From Sipunculus nudus (lineage: Eukaryota; Annelida; Sipuncula; Golfingiida; Sipunculidae), in the NCBI GenBank assembly GCA_026874595.1, contig CM049307.1:7835579-7899578 (forward strand): a stretch of DNA of 64,000 bases, written 5' to 3'. A program made the position numbers and the translations under genes. The notes under the pieces are model-generated. The model saw only the letters and a list, made by a program, of their open reading frames with translations. It ran no database searches and was not told the origin of the DNA. Shown piece after piece: positions 1-12,958 of this stretch. Position 1 is the stretch's first letter; every line of letters begins with the position of its first letter.

Positions 1-1491
1 TATTCGAAGTCCACGTGCAAAGCCAGCCTTGAACCTATTTGTAAATAATGTCAGGTCTGATCATTCAATGCAATATTGTATAGCCGAATAGTTGTGAATG
101 TTTACTGCAAACTGCAGTGGTTTCTTCTGTAGTGGGTTGCCATCTCGCGGTCGTCAACAGTACTATTTTTTAACTGGGCACAACGATCATCTGACATGGT
201 AATATATGAAGTTATCTTAGAATTATAGTGTAGACGGGGATGTATTTCCGTAGGAATTTGATGCCCAAATTGCGAAAATGACTGATTTAGCATAAACAGG
301 ATATGAACTAATGGAAAATGTTAGGTAACAAATTTTCATATCCCTCTAACACCGAAAATCCAAGATGGCCGCCTTCACCCTTGGGGAATTATTGAGTGAT
401 GGGGATATAGTGTACTTGCACGTATAACAGAACGACGTATTCTTAGGGGCTGAATAAGATAGTGCTCGCTTCCAATTTATTTGCACTTAAGCTGATGAAT
501 GAAGTAGGTTATATTTATTTAAATGCACCCTGTGACACCAAGAAATCCAAGATGGCCACCACTGCAGTCTTAACATAGAGATAATGCTATCATACTGAAG
601 TTTGTCGCTTAAAACTTAATGATATTGGATCGATTTTCTACGTCTTATAATGTGTTCTGTCGATTGAAACTAAAATGGAGTTTTTTATGAGCTCTGCATG
701 TAACCCCAGGGAATCCAAAAGTGCGGCCGTGCAATCTTAACATAGAGATAATGATATAACTTAATGATATTGGATAACTGAATCGGTTTATACTTTTAAT
801 GTGTTCTGTTAAGTGCAACTGACTAGGAGTTGTCGGGAGTTACAGAGGGTATATACGCAAGGTCAAAGATAAATATATGTACTAATATTTTAAAGCATAA
901 AAAATCTTAGGCACTACACTATCATAAGTTATGTGATATGGTGATCAAAAGGAAATAGACCTGATAAAATTGATGCTCGTGATCTCTTTATTATTTTGCT
1001 GATTTTCTCATAGTACAAATACATGGTCTAGGTGCCTACCATATTACAACAAAACACACATTTAGAATCAATTTGTGTGGTTATATGGAAGATTCCAAGA
1101 TTCCAAAACCCTTGTTTGTGGTCTTGATACAGAAATTTTCATGTCATATTAAACTATTCCAAGTACCTTGTAGAACGGGGGAATTGGTAAAAACCTATGT
1201 CTGGATATTTTATATTTCTATATAGTTTATCTGAATATGAGCTGAAACAGGTCTTGTTGTTACAAGTTATAGATAAGGTACTTATAAAAGCTAAATAGAG
1301 TACGCATTATTCCTAAAGGAAAGTTTGTACATTACAGGAATACAATTATCTCTACGGTACACTTGTTGGATAAAACAGATCATGTAGATCCGGGCATAAA
1401 GGCCAACACCTCGGATGGAATCTTTTTTTTTTTTTTTTAAGGAAGGCACCATTGTTAATGCAAACTTTACTACATATATGTACATTTGCAG
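1..1491. other. AT-rich non-coding DNA left of the upstream gene's last exon
   Basis: No exon is recognisable here. The stretch is AT-rich and holds a diverged repeat at 248-373 that recurs inverted at 9041-9150. It also holds a loose direct repeat (about 535-680 and 705-810), in which both copies share the wording 'cttaacatagagataatg'. The last 60 bases contain a T-run (about 1423-1438) and end in 'tttgcag', a good 3' splice site for the exon that follows. The stretch is probably an intron of the upstream gene. Confidence 0.5.
248..373 (+). repeat. Diverged interspersed repeat, copy 1 (inverted partner at 9041-9150)
   Basis: The words 'atggaaaatgttaggtaaca', 'gatgcccaaattg' and 'aagatggccgcc' recur in the same order on the opposite strand at 9041-9150, with small indels between them. 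No coding capacity is seen. The family is not identified. Confidence 0.6.
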
Positions 1492-1763
1492 ATTTCTATT
1501 CCGGTTTCGGACTAGGTGACAGGGCAGCATCACACGCTTCCTCTCATTTTGTGTCCTGGCGTTCACAAAGCCCCAATGACTACTGCACCTGCGCGTCCTT
1601 GGTGCGTAATAATCCCCATTGCTGGGTCATAACCATCGAGGATCCCCTGAAAGGCGCACTCGTTTCGGAGTTAAGCGCGGCCGTTAGACCTTCCCAGTAC
1701 GCCTGGATGGAATCACTGTCGAGTGTGCATCAACCAGGGGATGCAAATGCCATAATAATGTAA
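1492..1763 (+). CDS. Probable last coding exon of an unidentified upstream gene (partial)
   Basis: An open frame follows a good acceptor (T-run, then 'tttgcag' ending at 1491) and stops at TAA 1761-1763. The exon starts in phase 1: its first two bases, AT, complete a codon begun in the previous exon, which is not visible. About 90 residues are encoded, beginning FYSGFGLGDRAASHASSHF and ending GDANAIIM. The exon is clearly more GC- and CpG-rich than its surroundings, as P4HA coding exons here are, which is the main reason to believe it. No domain or family is recognised; the tail is not obviously a membrane segment. The C-terminal AIIM has the hydrophobic-x-hydrophobic form of a class II PDZ ligand, which may be chance. 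A family A repeat begins about 100 bases after the stop. I saw no AATAAA before that repeat. Confidence 0.45.
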
Positions 1764-1864
1764 ACCATCAGTTGTTTCCAGTGGTGAAAACTGCCCCCCC
1801 CCCCGGCACTTTGAGTGCCTACACCTCTTATGTTATTTGATTCTGTTCTCATTAATTCCTGATT

Positions 1865-4800
1865 TTTAGCGAACCTGTGAGCTTATGCAATGGTGCGGCG
1901 TCGTCCGTCGTGCGTCGTGTGTCGTGCGTCGTGCGTCGTCTGTACGTTAACCATAGCTATCTCAAAAACGGCAGGAGCTAGCATCACAAAATTTTTCGCA
2001 AATAATCAGTCATCCTAAAAACTATATCGGATTCTGTTTATTTTTTCTAACTGCATTTCCTTAGATTTTATAGGGAAAAAGCTAAAAAAGCTTTAAAAAT
2101 CTTCTTCTCCGAAACTGTCCAGCCAAATTGTCCAATATTTCACAGAAATGATCCCTGGAACAATCTTTCTCAAGTTTGTTCGAATGGTTCCAGTTCAGAG
2201 ATTTTTGGCCGAGTTACAGGAGGTTGAACTTTGTAAACTGTGCAAAAAAACATATTAAAATTTAAATCTCAGAAACGGCTGGAGCTATCATCACCAAATT
2301 TTATGCCAATGTTGGTCACATAGGTCATATCTGAAATTGAGGTATTGGTGGCGCCACCTGCATCGTTTTTTTTGTACGGGGTCATCAGTGCCTGTATCAC
2401 ACTGAGGGCTACAAAAAACTTCTTCTCTGAAACCATATGGCCAAATTGTTTAATTAATATCGCACAGAAATGAGCCTAGGGTAGTGCTTTCTGAAGTTTG
2501 TTCAAATGGTCTCTTTTCAGTGACTTTTGGCTAAGTTATGGGAAGCTGAATTTTGTCATATGCCATAACAGCCCATTTAGCTCAGTGGCTACAAAGATCT
2601 TCTTCTCAAAAATCACTGGGCCAAATTCTTAAATCTCACACATTAATTATCCTCAGATGTTGAAAATTCAAGTTTGTTCAAATGGTTTTGGTTCAGTGCT
2701 TTTTGGCTGAGTTACGGGAAGCTGAACTTAGCCAGTTTGCTGTATCTTCCTATATGAGTAATAAACCTGAGAAACATTTTTCAACTGATGCAACTGAAGC
2801 CAGTTTGTTAAATATTTTACAAGAATAATCCCTACAATAATACTTATAATAATTGTCATTAATGGTTCTATATGAATGATTTTTGGCTGAATTATTGAGA
2901 TTGAATTGAGTCATTTAACCATATATGTTAGCTGTGTTATGCTGTTACATCTTGCCCGGCACCAGTTTATCAGCATCTATTACATCATGCCACTAGTCAT
3001 TTAGATTTCAAGTTATCTTTGGTTAATATTGACAAGAAAGTTTTTTTAAAAGCTTTTAAAAAATGTAGTTTTAATAATGATTTAAGTTATTCATCTGCCA
3101 GGCAATGTTACCATCATGGACATTTAGCTCTCTGTGGCTATATAAAGACAACTGTACGTGGATTATAAATATTGGTATCCCTACTCAACTTAATTCAAGA
3201 ATTTGCCATCAATGATATATATCTGTATTTTAATTTTGCATTCAGTATGCATCCATAATAATTTTACATATATTCCTTATTTCTTTTTTTATAAAAAAGT
3301 CAACTAAAAAGCATTTTGTTTTGGGAAAATAAATTTCAAAGTTATTTCAAGTAGGGACCACTTTTGTGTACAGATGGCAGCACTTGGTTTACAACTGGCA
3401 GATTGCCAGTGCCTTGATGTTGGCCATTGGTCAAGATGATGTCAGCTCTATAAATAGTTTTGGCACAGTGCAAGGATTGGAAGAAGTGCAGCCAGGTATA
3501 GGTCAAGAGTTCACTCAGTGCAGTAGCTGCATTCTGTTTATATCTTTGGCAGACTGCTCACTGCATCATATTTGGCACCAAAGTTCAGCCTGAATCTATT
3601 TATAGCTTTGGCAGACTGCCAACTGTGTCAGATTATGCAACAGGTCAAGAGTTCACTCAGTGCAGCCAGGTACAGGTCAAAAGTTCACTCAGTCTAGCCA
3701 GGTGCAGGTCAAGAGTTCACTCAGTGCAGTAGCTTCAGGCAGCAATTTGTCACAGGTCACTTGGGGGCAACTGCCTTACTCACCTAAGCCTTGTCAGCCA
3801 TGTGCATCAAACTCTGGGGAAATTTGATGTATTGGACTGATACCTGTCTATGCGTCTTTGATGGTATTCTCATTTACAAGACAGGTGGTGCCACCTACAT
3901 TGACTTTTGCGCAGTGTATGTACCTGCTTATTTCACAGGAGGGGTTTGACATATCAGTCTGACATTGGGCATATGTATATATCTCTTCGTTGTATATAAG
4001 ACTGATGGTGCCAGCTACAATCATTGTATCCGCTAAAACAGAGTTTTGCGGATACTATGTTTTCAGTCGGACAATGACGCTGCCGCCATCCCCACAAAGG
4101 ATTCCGGAGAACTCCTCCATAACCACTGGGTAGAATTTTTAAAATTCGGAATTATGATCGGTCACATGTGAACTGCTGCGCCCTCATTTTTGGTTGACCT
4201 CTGACCTTTCCTCTCTGCCCAGCGTCCATTTGTGCGTCTTTTTCCACACATAAACCGACACATCTCGGGAACCGTTTGACTGATAAGGCTAAAAATTTTG
4301 CACAAATGTAGCCCTTGGAAAGCTTTATAACATATACTAAAAATGGTGGCGCCACCTGCAACAATCATTACACAGCGTCCAACTGTTCATCTGCCTTGGG
4401 GTAAAAACACATATATCTCTGCATTGGTTGGACTTATACATCCTGGACAGCTTTCTCGATTTTATGACAGGTGGCGCCACCTACATTCATGTAACTCTGC
4501 AGACATCCAAGCTCATATCCCAGGAACCGTTTGACCGATTGGGCCAAAATTTTGCATGTGTATAGATCTTACATAGCTCTTCATCATAGGCAAAACTGGT
4601 GGCGCCACCTGCAACCATTTATGCACACCGTCCATCTGTTCATCTGCCTTGGGATAAAAACACTCATATCTCTGCATCGGTTGGACTTATCCACCTAAAT
4701 TTTGCATGTGTATACACCTTGGACAGCTTTCTTGATTGTATGACAGGTGGCGCCACCTACATTCACGTTTAAGCTGCAGACATTCAAGCTCATATCTCGG

Positions 4801-6490
4801 GAACCGTTTGACCAGTTGGGCCAACATTTTGCATGTGTATAGATCTCACATAGCTCTTTATCATACGCAAAACTGGTGGTGCCACATGTAACCATTTTTG
4901 CACAGCGTCCATCTGTTCATCTGTATCGGGATAAAATCACTCATATCTCGGCAGTGGTTTCACTTATCCACCTGATATTTTGCAGGTTTATACATCCTTG
5001 ACAGCTTTCTTAATTTTATGACAGGTGGCGCCACCTACATTCAAATTTACGCTGCAGACATTCAAGCTCATATCTCAGGAACCATTTGTACGATTTGGCA
5101 AAAATTTTGCATGTTTATAGATCTCACTTAGCTCTCTATCATACGCAAAACTGGTGGTGCCACCTGCAATCATTTTTGCACAGCATCGGTCTATTTGTTT
5201 GTGGTGGCATAAAATCACTCATATCTCGGCAGTGGTTTGACATATCTGTTTTAAATTTTGCAGGTTTATACATTTTGAATATCTTTCTGGATTTTGTGGC
5301 AGATGGCGCCACCTACATTTATGTATATGCTGCAGACATTAAGGCTTATATCTCAGGACTGGTTTGACATATCCCCCAGAAATTTTGCATGTGTATAGAT
5401 CTCCCATAGCTCTTTATCATACGCAAAACTGGTGTCGCCACCTGCCACCATTTTTGCACAGCGTCCATCTGTTCATCTGCCTTGGGATAAAATCACTCAT
5501 ATCTCGGAAGTGGTTTGACTTATCCACCTGAAATTTTGCATGTGTATACATCCTTGACAGCTTTCTTGTTTTATGACAGGTGGCGCCACCTACATTCAAA
5601 TTTACGCTGCAGACATTTAAGCTCATATCTCAGGAACCATTTGACCGATTTGGCAAAAATTTTGCATGTTTATAGATTTCACATAGCTCTTGATCATACG
5701 CAAAACTGGTGGTGCCACCTGCAATCATTTTTGCACAGCATCCGTCTATTTGTTTGCCATGGCATAAAATCACTCATATCTCGGCAGTGGTTAGACATAG
5801 CTGTTTTAAATTTTGCAGGTTTATACATCTTGGATAGCTTTCTGGATTTTGTGGCAGGTGGCGCCACCTTCATTTATGTATACGCTGCAGACATTGAGGC
5901 TTATATCTCAGGACTGGTTTGACATATCCCCCTGAAATTTTGCATGTGTATAGATCTCACATAGCTCTTAATCATACACAAAATTGGTAGCGCCACCTGC
6001 CACCATTTTTGCATAGCACCCGTCTGTTTTTCTGCCATGGTCTAAAATCACTCATATCTCAGTAGTGGTTTGTCTTATCTGCCTAAAATTTTGCATGTTT
6101 ATACATCTTGGACAGCTTTCTGGATTTTGGGGTAGAAGGCGCAACCTACATACACATATAAGCTGCAGATATCCAGGCTATTATGCAACACACCTCACCC
6201 AATTTCCCCTTGCCAGTCAATCCATGCCTCACTTCACCTTTCCTACTCTGATTTTGGCGGATACACGTAGTCGCTTGTTGACTACCAATATTCTAGTTTT
6301 TGTGTTGTGTGCACCCATGCCAGAATTGAAGCAGTGATGTTTGTTTAATTGTTTCTTGTTCTAAGTGTTTAGTACTTGCATTGTTCATATACATGTTACA
6401 CATGTTCTTGAAAAGTAATGGTCCAGCATTGAAGCATTATACCTGGTGCAATCTCATTGCACAGGTTCGCATTAGGCCTGTAGGCCTTGT
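1865..6490 (+). mobile_element. Family A HINE-like element, copy A1, with nested C' element
   Basis: It starts 'ttagcgaacctgtgagctta' and ends 'cacaggttcgcattaggcct' plus 'gtaggccttgt'. GCGAACCTGTG at the left is the exact reverse complement of CACAGGTTCGC at the right. The right end carries a hairpin (AGGCC-TGTA-GGCCT) just before the border. The left end holds a CGTC/CGTG-rich simple repeat (about 1897-1945). Inner modules of roughly 300 bp share phrases such as 'caagtttgttcaaatggt' and 'ggtggcgccacct'. No transposase or Rep/helicase is encoded. The same order of modules is seen in A2 (29118-31589, inverted) and A3 (about 33102-38132). The 2.3 kb C' insertion at 4024-6296 is absent from both. 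Confidence 0.75.
4024..6296 (+). mobile_element. Family C' HINE/Helitron-like element nested in A1
   Basis: The borders are defined by comparison with empty sites. A1 reads 'gctacaatca', then TTGTATCCGC...TATTCTAG, then 'tttttgtgttgtg'. The A2 copy (inverted, near 29295-29315) reads 'gctacaatcatttttgtgtt' with nothing inserted, and A3 near 36830-36848 is also empty. The insertion therefore lies between A and T and made no target-site duplication. The 3' end is CTAG preceded by a hairpin (GTAGTC ... GACTAC). Inside are about six diverged tandem modules of roughly 300-420 bp with the words 'ctcatatctcggcagtggtt', 'ttttgcatgtgtataca' and 'ggtggcgccacctacattc'. There is no coding capacity. These traits fit a non-autonomous Helitron/Helentron. 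Confidence 0.75.
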
Positions 6491-9400
6491 TTTTGTTTAT
6501 TTTCAGATTTCATTTTTTCCCCAACAATTAAATTATTTTTTGACGTATGTGTGATTTGCTCCGTTAAGATAAAATCTAAATTTTGTATACTCATATGAAG
6601 GGGGTCTTTCTTTAATTGCATTCTGCTTGGTGAATGGGCGTCCAGTCTGGGTTGGTGTCGGCTGTTACTCTTACATGTGCTCTGCCTAGACTGCAGAAGT
6701 CATTAAATTTGCAAAGTTAAACATAGTCTTCCACATCAATTATTTTACCACGAAAATTAAATTAGTTGATATTTTGTGAATGGTTAACTTGGAAACACAT
6801 GAATCAACATGTAACATACAAACCGTGCAGTTTATTTCTTATTTCAGTTTTTAACTTGTAAAAATATAAATATCAAAGCTTAGCCCCACTAAGGTTTAAC
6901 CACATTATCCAAAGACATTTAATGGAATAATAGTTGTGGAGCAGAAAATCCTAATATTTCTTATGTGAATAATACCTCAAAGTATTTCTCTTTAAAGTGA
7001 ATATTTAAAACTTTCTCCCTTTACAGGAGGCATTATTTATATCAAGGTTTTCATATCGTGTGCATGCACAGAGAAACGTTGGGAAGAAAACGTTTGGGGC
7101 TTTCATCAAGCGATTATACTACCGTGTTATTACAGGTGTTTTTATTGCATGAATTTACAATTGATTTCAATGTCTTTGATCCCCCGATATTACCAACGAT
7201 ATTACAAACATGTATAACAGGTATGTAATAAAGAGTTTGATCATGCAGTAGAGTGTTTGTAAATTAAGGAGGGAACCTCCACCAGAGATCTTCCATTGTG
7301 ACTCGAATTCAAGAAGAGTGGCGCAGATTGCCCTATTTAATACTTGATCTCTTACACAGCATCAACGGCTTCCGTAGTTGCATGGTCAACGGTCTCACCA
7401 ATGAATTTATACAATAGGACTTTAGCAGAAGTAATCCGATGTTCCCACTGACTGTCTTTCAGGCATTGCTGTGCCTTATAGGATTTAAATATAATACATA
7501 ATTTCAACCATGTTCAAGATCAATTTATGTTGACTTTACCTGCATACACATATATGGTCACTTGTACCAGTTATCCTTATATTACATATTCCACTGCCCA
7601 TCTTAATATTATTCGAATACGTTCTAAGCGTATCTTATAACCAGCTGCTGTGGCATTCTGGTTTTCTAAGCACGCGCATCTTCTTGTCGATGCAGACCTG
7701 ATAGTTATTCCTGATATTATCATTCGCGGTAATGGTACCTAAATCTTGAGGTGCTTGGTCCCGATTATCCGACATTAACCTACAGGTTCTTAAAGATACA
7801 TGTATTTGAACTCGCCAGATGCCATTTACATGTACACACTTAACATTTTTTATGGACCGAACCAGCATGACCCTGTGCACTTGCAGATGTGTTGTCTTCT
7901 TTTGTCAGGGCGGCATATTTTTTGTTATACTATTCCCATCATTTTGTGACAGTTACATTAATAGCTGACCTATTCCCGCCTATATTCAGCTAAACTCAAA
8001 AGATATTCAGACAAAGGTTTTTAATGCTCATCGAAGTGTACCAGGCGTCTTGAATAGTTAACATGCCATAGGTTATTCCTTTAACAGGATCAACAAGGCT
8101 GTTTTAATCTCTTTTTTACTAACCACACAAATTGATTTCTAAATGTTTGTTTCGCATTGATACTGTTGACGATTAATACTAAGCAATAAATCAGCAGAGA
8201 ATCAGCAATATGTGAAATATGTAACACGTACATCAATTTCATGTTTTAAATGAGCCAAATCACCTTTATAACCTAAAGGTAATCCCTTGGAGATTTTATT
8301 CAAAATAGACCAGAAAACGCTGATATCACGCAAACAGACTGCTTGTTTTGTTAATATCAACGTGTTTATGATATGTGAGGGCCCGCCAAAGTAAAACAAA
8401 TTCAACAATCGCATCGGACAGCAAGTCGGATAGGCGAGAGTTTTGCAAATGGCGTTTTGCAACAAATAGCCTTTTGTGCCTCAGCAAAAACGCCACATAC
8501 CATATAAGGTTACATTTTTCCCCTTTTGTCAACATTGCTGTGTTTACAAACATGATATTGATCAACAAGTTCAAACATCCTTCACGGAGGTATTATAAGA
8601 ACTTCCCAAAACCAGAATTACCTTTAGATCATTAATATATAAACAGAGAAGCCAGAAATCACAAATTCTCTTTCAAAATGTAGGTGAATTGGTACCTTTA
8701 AGGTGCATTTTAAAACCATATGACAGTATCTTAGTGTAATGTATTTTAATATCGTCCCTATGATATATTATTATGCCAAGACAATTATTAATAGTGTTGA
8801 CTATTTGAAAACCATATAACATTATATATGACAGCGTAGTACCCAAGATGTCTAATGTTATTCTTAAGATCGAAGGTTGGTAAATAAGTTTGACCTTGAC
8901 CTTGAATACCCTCTCTAACCTTTGGACAGCTCCTTGAGTAGTTGGTAATACCAGTACACATTCAAAATCTTATAAATCGATTTAATATTATTCATTTTGA
9001 TGCGATAGTTACAATATCACAGCAATATCTAGCCTTTTTTATTATGATGGCGGCCATCTTGAAATTTGTTACCTAACATTTTCCATCAGCGTATACCTAA
9101 ATGAAGTGAAAACAAGTGCTATCTCAATTTGGGCATTCAATTCCTACGGGTTTGGGATTTTGCTACATGAGCGACTACACTATTATGGTGCGTTTCTTTT
9201 TAAATATCCCTTTCTCGATATTCAGTGAAACATTCTATCTATAATAATATTATTTTCTTTAGACGAAGCGGGAAAAGCTTGGTTTTTTTTTATCATTTCT
9301 TTTAATGGTATATGCCACTTTACTTTCCATATAATTAATTGGCAACCCAAGCGACCATGCACTACGTAGAATGTGATTTAATGTTGAGTTTGTTTTCGGA

Positions 9401-12169
9401 AAGCAGACATGTACAGGTACATGTACATTTAATATAAAAAAAATACATAGCACACCCTGACGCAGCGAACATAGCACTATAAAGTTAAAACCTTATTCCC
9501 ATAGTGGTCCTTTTCTCAAGATGGCTGGCAGGAAGAGTAGTTTTGCCTCGTATTTATACAACTGCACTGAAAAGATATATACCGGTATTGCACTTGAATG
9601 AGAAAACTAAGACTATTCCAGATTCTTGTTATACCAGTGATTAAAACAAAATTAAATAAAAAAAAGTACATACATATGGTAATATAGCACAATCGATTCC
9701 CACATCGGATCAGCACCAGCTGGGTCTATAACAAGAGAATAAATGTGTACAATTTTAATGGGCTTTGACTAGGTAGAACAGTGAACACATGACAGATATT
9801 AAAATACATATCACATATATCCATGTGAAACAATAAGAGGACTCTGATAAATTATTCATTAAATATTTATATATGGCACCAGAGTATACAATTGAAATTG
9901 TTTTAAAAGTAAATTTACAATAATGCTAAAAATCAGAACTTCAAACATATAAATTAAAGAATTTAGCATCAAAGATAATGATCTTTTGGCATAAATGATT
10001 TCCATATAGAGTGATATATGGTCTGTCACAATGAATGGATAGAACAGTAAACCTCTATGGTAGGTATTGAAAGAACTAAGTGTAAAGTCTATGTGAAATA
10101 CTAAGAAAGTCGTCAAAGTATCCATTTTAAATTAAAGAAAAAAATCTTATATGGGATCTGATTATACAATTAACGCAGTATAATTATGTAATCAAAATGG
10201 CAAATTATTAGAAAACAGAAAGTCACTCACTTCCATTAATTGCATATTATTGAGTGTTTCTTAACAGCTCTCCTGAAGACATGATAACTCCTGATAGACT
10301 GAATATTAAAAGGGAGGTTGTTCAAACTTTTAATTCCAGTGTAAATGAAAGATTCATATCCTTTTGTTCCTTTTGTATGGCAATTTAAATGCTAATTGGC
10401 TATTTCTAGTGAAGTGTCCATGAGATATAGACGTGGATTAAAATTGTTCCTGAAGATCCATTGGCGCTTTATTATGTATAATGAATCAATCTGTTTTCAA
10501 CATTAAACCATCCAATTCCATTGAATTGGGCACAGTCAATATGTAATCTAGAGTCTTTGTCTAAAACATATCTAATCAATTTATTCTGACACTGATATAT
10601 GTAACTTTCTTTTCAGATTTGATGTGAGACAGATGTACTAATTACTACATGTATAGTTAAAATCACACTGAATGAGCGATGTGCATAGTGGTTTTCTTGC
10701 ATTTACTAAGAGAAAAGGTATAGTGGTCATGGTGAAAAAATAACGTGGGCCATTATTCTTACTGCAAGACTATCATTTTTTTATACAACTCCAAGTTTGT
10801 TTGATGTTGACAATTGCTGCGATCTTCACTTTCATATACTATAAATGGTTCTTTTCGCATGGCTGTAGGAAGAGAATACTTCATTTAGAGAATGTTACAT
10901 CGTGAGAATGGAGGAGGCAGTTTTAAGTTAAAAGTTATCTCAAGTCACTAGGAGCGTGAATTATTGTGGCATCGTTATTCCTTAAGATTTGCAGTATATT
11001 TAATGACCAACTTGAATGACATTAGATAAAACAAGTAACTCATGCAGGTGTCCCCGGGAAGAAAAGAGGATCTGGAGATAAAGTTTCTTAAAAAAAAAAG
11101 CTCGGGGGGAAAGCAAGTGTATCTATCTTTGCTATCTCATCAAACTGCATCAGAACCTCCATCTTTAAAATACAGATTATATAAATATATAAACAGTCGA
11201 CCGAGGTAAGATCCATCTTAACGGGAAATTTCTTAACCCCGTATTGCACGATGGCACGTGTGTACTTATGGATGTTAACTAGCTGGGATTCTGCGTTTTA
11301 TATACCGACTTAAAAAAAAAAGAGTAGACCACCTAAGTCTAACTCAGGGTCCGTACCTATCAGAATATTCCAAGGACTTTCAAAGTACAGTTTTACAAAT
11401 TGAATTAAAGGACCTTGTCTCAATGACTGATCTTATGCCAGTTTGTAAAATTTAAAAAAGAATTACATTCCTTTAAAAGGAGCATGAGTCACACGTCCAC
11501 ATCATGCGTCATGTATTTTATTGCTCTCAATGTCTCTATATCAAATTGTGTCACGTACATTCCAAGCAACTTGTGTCACAGCCTTTATTTTATCTTAGGA
11601 ACCAGACCGGTACATGTACTATCTACATGCACGGTGCACGTAGGCCCACAGTTTTACATTTAAAATGCGTGTATGACTGAAAATAGTATATTTAGTGTAA
11701 ATAGTTCGTGTAGATATTGTTAAAAGTACAGACTAAATTTCATTAGGCCAAATAAAACTTCATTCAATTCTCTCTTTCAAATTGTGTACAATATAAACGC
11801 AAGCACAAAATAGCCTTGGTTAAGACCAATTAAATGAAAAAATGTAACACATTTTGAAAGACGCGTGTGCGGTGCTTCCAGTATCAACACATTTTGTGAT
11901 CACAGACGAGCAGGTGTGCTTCTGACACTACGGCGCCATCTGCAGAACGAAATAAAAACTAGATAACGAAACTTATAGAAAATACAACTCGGGGTAGGTT
12001 TATTCTTCAAGAAGATTACAATTATTGTTTCTTTTTACATGCAAGTTAAACAGAAAACACCTTCAATATGCTTTTCTGATGATGTTTCATCAGATGTATT
12101 AAGGTCTGAGCATGTAATCTGTCAATTAAAAAAAAAAAACAAAATGACTCCGTGAATCCTGTGCAATTT
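6491..12169. other. AT-rich intergenic spacer between upstream gene and P4HA
   Basis: No exon, RNA gene or complete element could be supported. Open frames here are short and of AT-rich composition. The only repeat I could pair is at 9041-9150. Short A/T runs occur throughout, for example 9284-9291, 11089-11098 and 12126-12139. Confidence 0.6.
9041..9150 (-). repeat. Diverged interspersed repeat, copy 2 (inverted relative to 248-373)
   Basis: Its reverse complement carries 'ccgtaggaatt', 'gcccaaattg', 'atggaaaatgttaggtaaca' and 'aagatggccgcc' in the same order as 248-373. Spacing differs by about 15 bases. Confidence 0.6.
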
Positions 12170-12958
12170 GTATATTCCATAAAATCCGGAAGTGCCACAC
12201 GACAGTCCGGGAGTCGGTCGGTTTGTTATTGTATTGATTCAGGTATGTAAATCAGAAATACACTGGCGCTTTGATTTGAGGAGAGATGCCAAGAAAAACA
12301 TAAAACTATCTTACAGCTAAATGTAGAGTACTGCTTTATTTAAATTTATCTTTACTTTAGTTTTTACATGCGAGGCGCAGTTATGTTCTTCTTTTGTTAA
12401 TTCACGTAATTTTGTGCAGATTAAGAATGCCTGAACAGTGAGCTGTCGCTTTGCAGTTTTCACTCTTTTAAACGGGACTGGTTGGGCCAGACGGGACCTC
12501 AGTCGTCACGCATGACTGACCATAACCTTAGTTGAACAGGAACGGGCAGATGAAAGATCAAAACGTATGTCCAGCGGGACACGGTGAGCTGAAGTCCCTG
12601 ACGCTTTAAAACTCGCTCATGTACGTGCTCGCTTCGTGAATTTTCTCGTATTCGGAGCTGCACAGCGTAGGGTCACATTTCGCGTACACGACACGCAGGG
12701 CTTAGCGACACAGACTTAAGGGCTACATGTTTTAATTCCAGAGAGCCAGCACGAGCTACGTGACTCAGTTCAGGTCAGCAGCCACGTACACACCCGATCT
12801 TTGGTGGAGCTTTGACTGGCCATCAAGACTACAGAGGGCAGACACGAGGAGTCCCAGAATAAGGAGGACCGTCCCCCGTCGTGAACTGACTTGTCATCCA
12901 GGAGTGTAGCCTTGGGCGAAGTTATCTCAGCGACCGTGGACGCAGTAGCCTTGCCAAA
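12170..12958 (+). promoter_or_regulatory. Probable P4HA promoter and 5' untranslated region
   Basis: Composition changes here from AT-rich spacer to a stretch with many CpGs (for example 'ccggaagtgccacacgacag' near 12187 and several between 12480 and 12950) that leads into exon 1. No TATA box is convincing. A consensus donor ('gattcag|gtatgt', border at about 12240) and an acceptor-like 'ttttaattccag' (ending about 12741) would permit a non-coding first exon and a 0.5 kb 5' UTR intron, but this is unproven. An in-frame TGA at 12887-12889 closes the reading frame upstream of the chosen ATG. Confidence 0.4.
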
